From Actinomadura physcomitrii (lineage in GTDB: Bacteria; Actinomycetota; Actinomycetes; Streptosporangiales; Streptosporangiaceae): 64,000 nucleotides of DNA. The stretch covers positions 124,001 through 188,000 of the forward strand of contig NZ_WBMS02000011.1 of assembly GCF_008923205.2 (NCBI RefSeq), written 5' to 3'. Shown here one piece after another: positions 63,689-64,000 of this stretch (positions are counted from its first letter, which is position 1; each line of letters begins with the position of its first letter). A model generated the notes under the pieces. That model saw only the letters and a program-made list of their open reading frames with translations, had not been told where the DNA came from and did not search any database. The position numbers and the translations under genes are program-made.

Positions 63689-64000
63689 ATGCACGACTTG
63701 CACGTCGACCTGCCGGGGACCGTCCATCTCGTGCCCTCGCTGCGCTTCGTCGAGAAGCTGGCCGAGCGGCGCGCCCGCCACCCGTTCCTGCCCGATGTGG
63801 ACGGCATCGTCCGGGATCTGTGCGCCGTCACGGCCCGGGGACCGGTGCCGGCGCGCGTCGAACGGGGGCGCGGCGGGCGCGGCGACTTCCTGAAGCTCTA
63901 CGTCGACGGCCGGTACGTCCTGTCGCTGAACGTCACCAAGCACGGCAATGGGTACGCCCTCGGCGGCGTCGTCCCGATGGGGTTCGAGCACCATGACGAG
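63689..64000 (+). CDS. Unknown protein, 5' part; runs off the window
   Basis: 104 codons seen, still open at the edge. ATG 63689 has GGAGG at 63680-63684. The visible part (MHDLHVDLPGTVHLVPSLRF ... RGDFLKLYVDGRYVLSLNVT) looks like a mixed helix/strand cytoplasmic protein with no recognised motif. It is in the same operon as the HNH-pseudokinase gene. Confidence 0.75.
   Translation, partial: MHDLHVDLPGTVHLVPSLRFVEKLAERRARHPFLPDVDGIVRDLCAVTARGPVPARVERGRGGRGDFLKLYVDGRYVLSLNVTKHGNGYALGGVVPMGFEHHDE

Noticed and set aside
62002..63831. 609-aa minus-strand frame opposite the HNH-pseudokinase gene
   Set aside because: The plus-strand HNH gene has a complete zinc/histidine set and better codon pattern; the minus frame has no motif.

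Overview
The window is very GC-rich and gene-dense, with many GTG starts and 4-base GTGA/ATGA gene overlaps. It carries XRE/DUF397 and ATP-binding anti-sigma-type modules, deazaflavin (F420)-type nitroreductases, an MceG-like ATPase, a GPP34 protein and SARP/LAL regulators. This points to a filamentous actinomycete, most likely in or near the Streptosporangiales (Actinomadura-like). That placement is an inference from gene content. No rRNA or tRNA gene was seen.

Layout. (1) 1-10477: the 3' end of a non-ribosomal peptide cluster. Two NRPS genes give ...A)-PCP / C-A(Thr)-PCP-E and C-A-PCP-TE, followed by MbtH, a GNAT acetyltransferase and a type II thioesterase, all overlapping and co-directional. 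(2) 10598-16771: a secreted S1 protease, an Mce/Mla-type ATPase, an ornithine-cyclodeaminase-family protein, an SDR plus DapB-like pair behind a KstR-like palindrome, and a nitroreductase-hemerythrin fusion. (3) 17108-24865: a minus-strand operon of a cucumopine-synthase-like protein, a DAO-family flavoenzyme, a P450 and an ANL ligase joined by GTGA overlaps, followed by a large LuxR (LAL) regulator. This looks like a compact, unfamiliar biosynthetic locus. (4) 25136-44573: mostly housekeeping and accessory genes. They include a GT4 glycosyltransferase, a peroxiredoxin, a CocE-type hydrolase, an MscS channel, a TetR/MFS pair, an RsbW-like ATPase, PlsC, Ohr behind an OhrR-type box, an SPFH-RHH-GPP34 operon behind a perfect palindrome, a second MFS pump, an AfsR-like regulator, an epoxide-hydrolase-like protein and MarR/nitroreductase. 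A striking poly-G/poly-C inverted repeat separates the peroxiredoxin and CocE genes.

(5) 44694-55330: a defence-island-like region with more A/T in third codon positions. It holds a giant DUF4011-helicase-nuclease-DUF3320 protein, a coupled pair (a PD-(D/E)XK nuclease-like protein plus a 488-aa protein of unknown family), degenerate XRE/DUF397 copies, and abutting frameshifted remnants of a membrane protein and a Ser/Thr kinase. (6) 55425-60395: a secreted alpha/beta hydrolase, two P450s and a TetR regulator, linked by two near-identical palindromes (GTAGAA-N5-TTCTAC) that look like shared operators. (7) 60388-64000: an ATP-binding protein / XRE / DUF397 module, a 41-bp repeat of the kinase-gene tail, an HNH nuclease fused to a degenerate kinase domain, and the start of an unknown partner gene.

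Best candidates for undescribed biology are the CuS-like/DAO/P450/ligase operon, the two-gene nuclease-like pair beside the giant helicase, and the HNH-pseudokinase operon.
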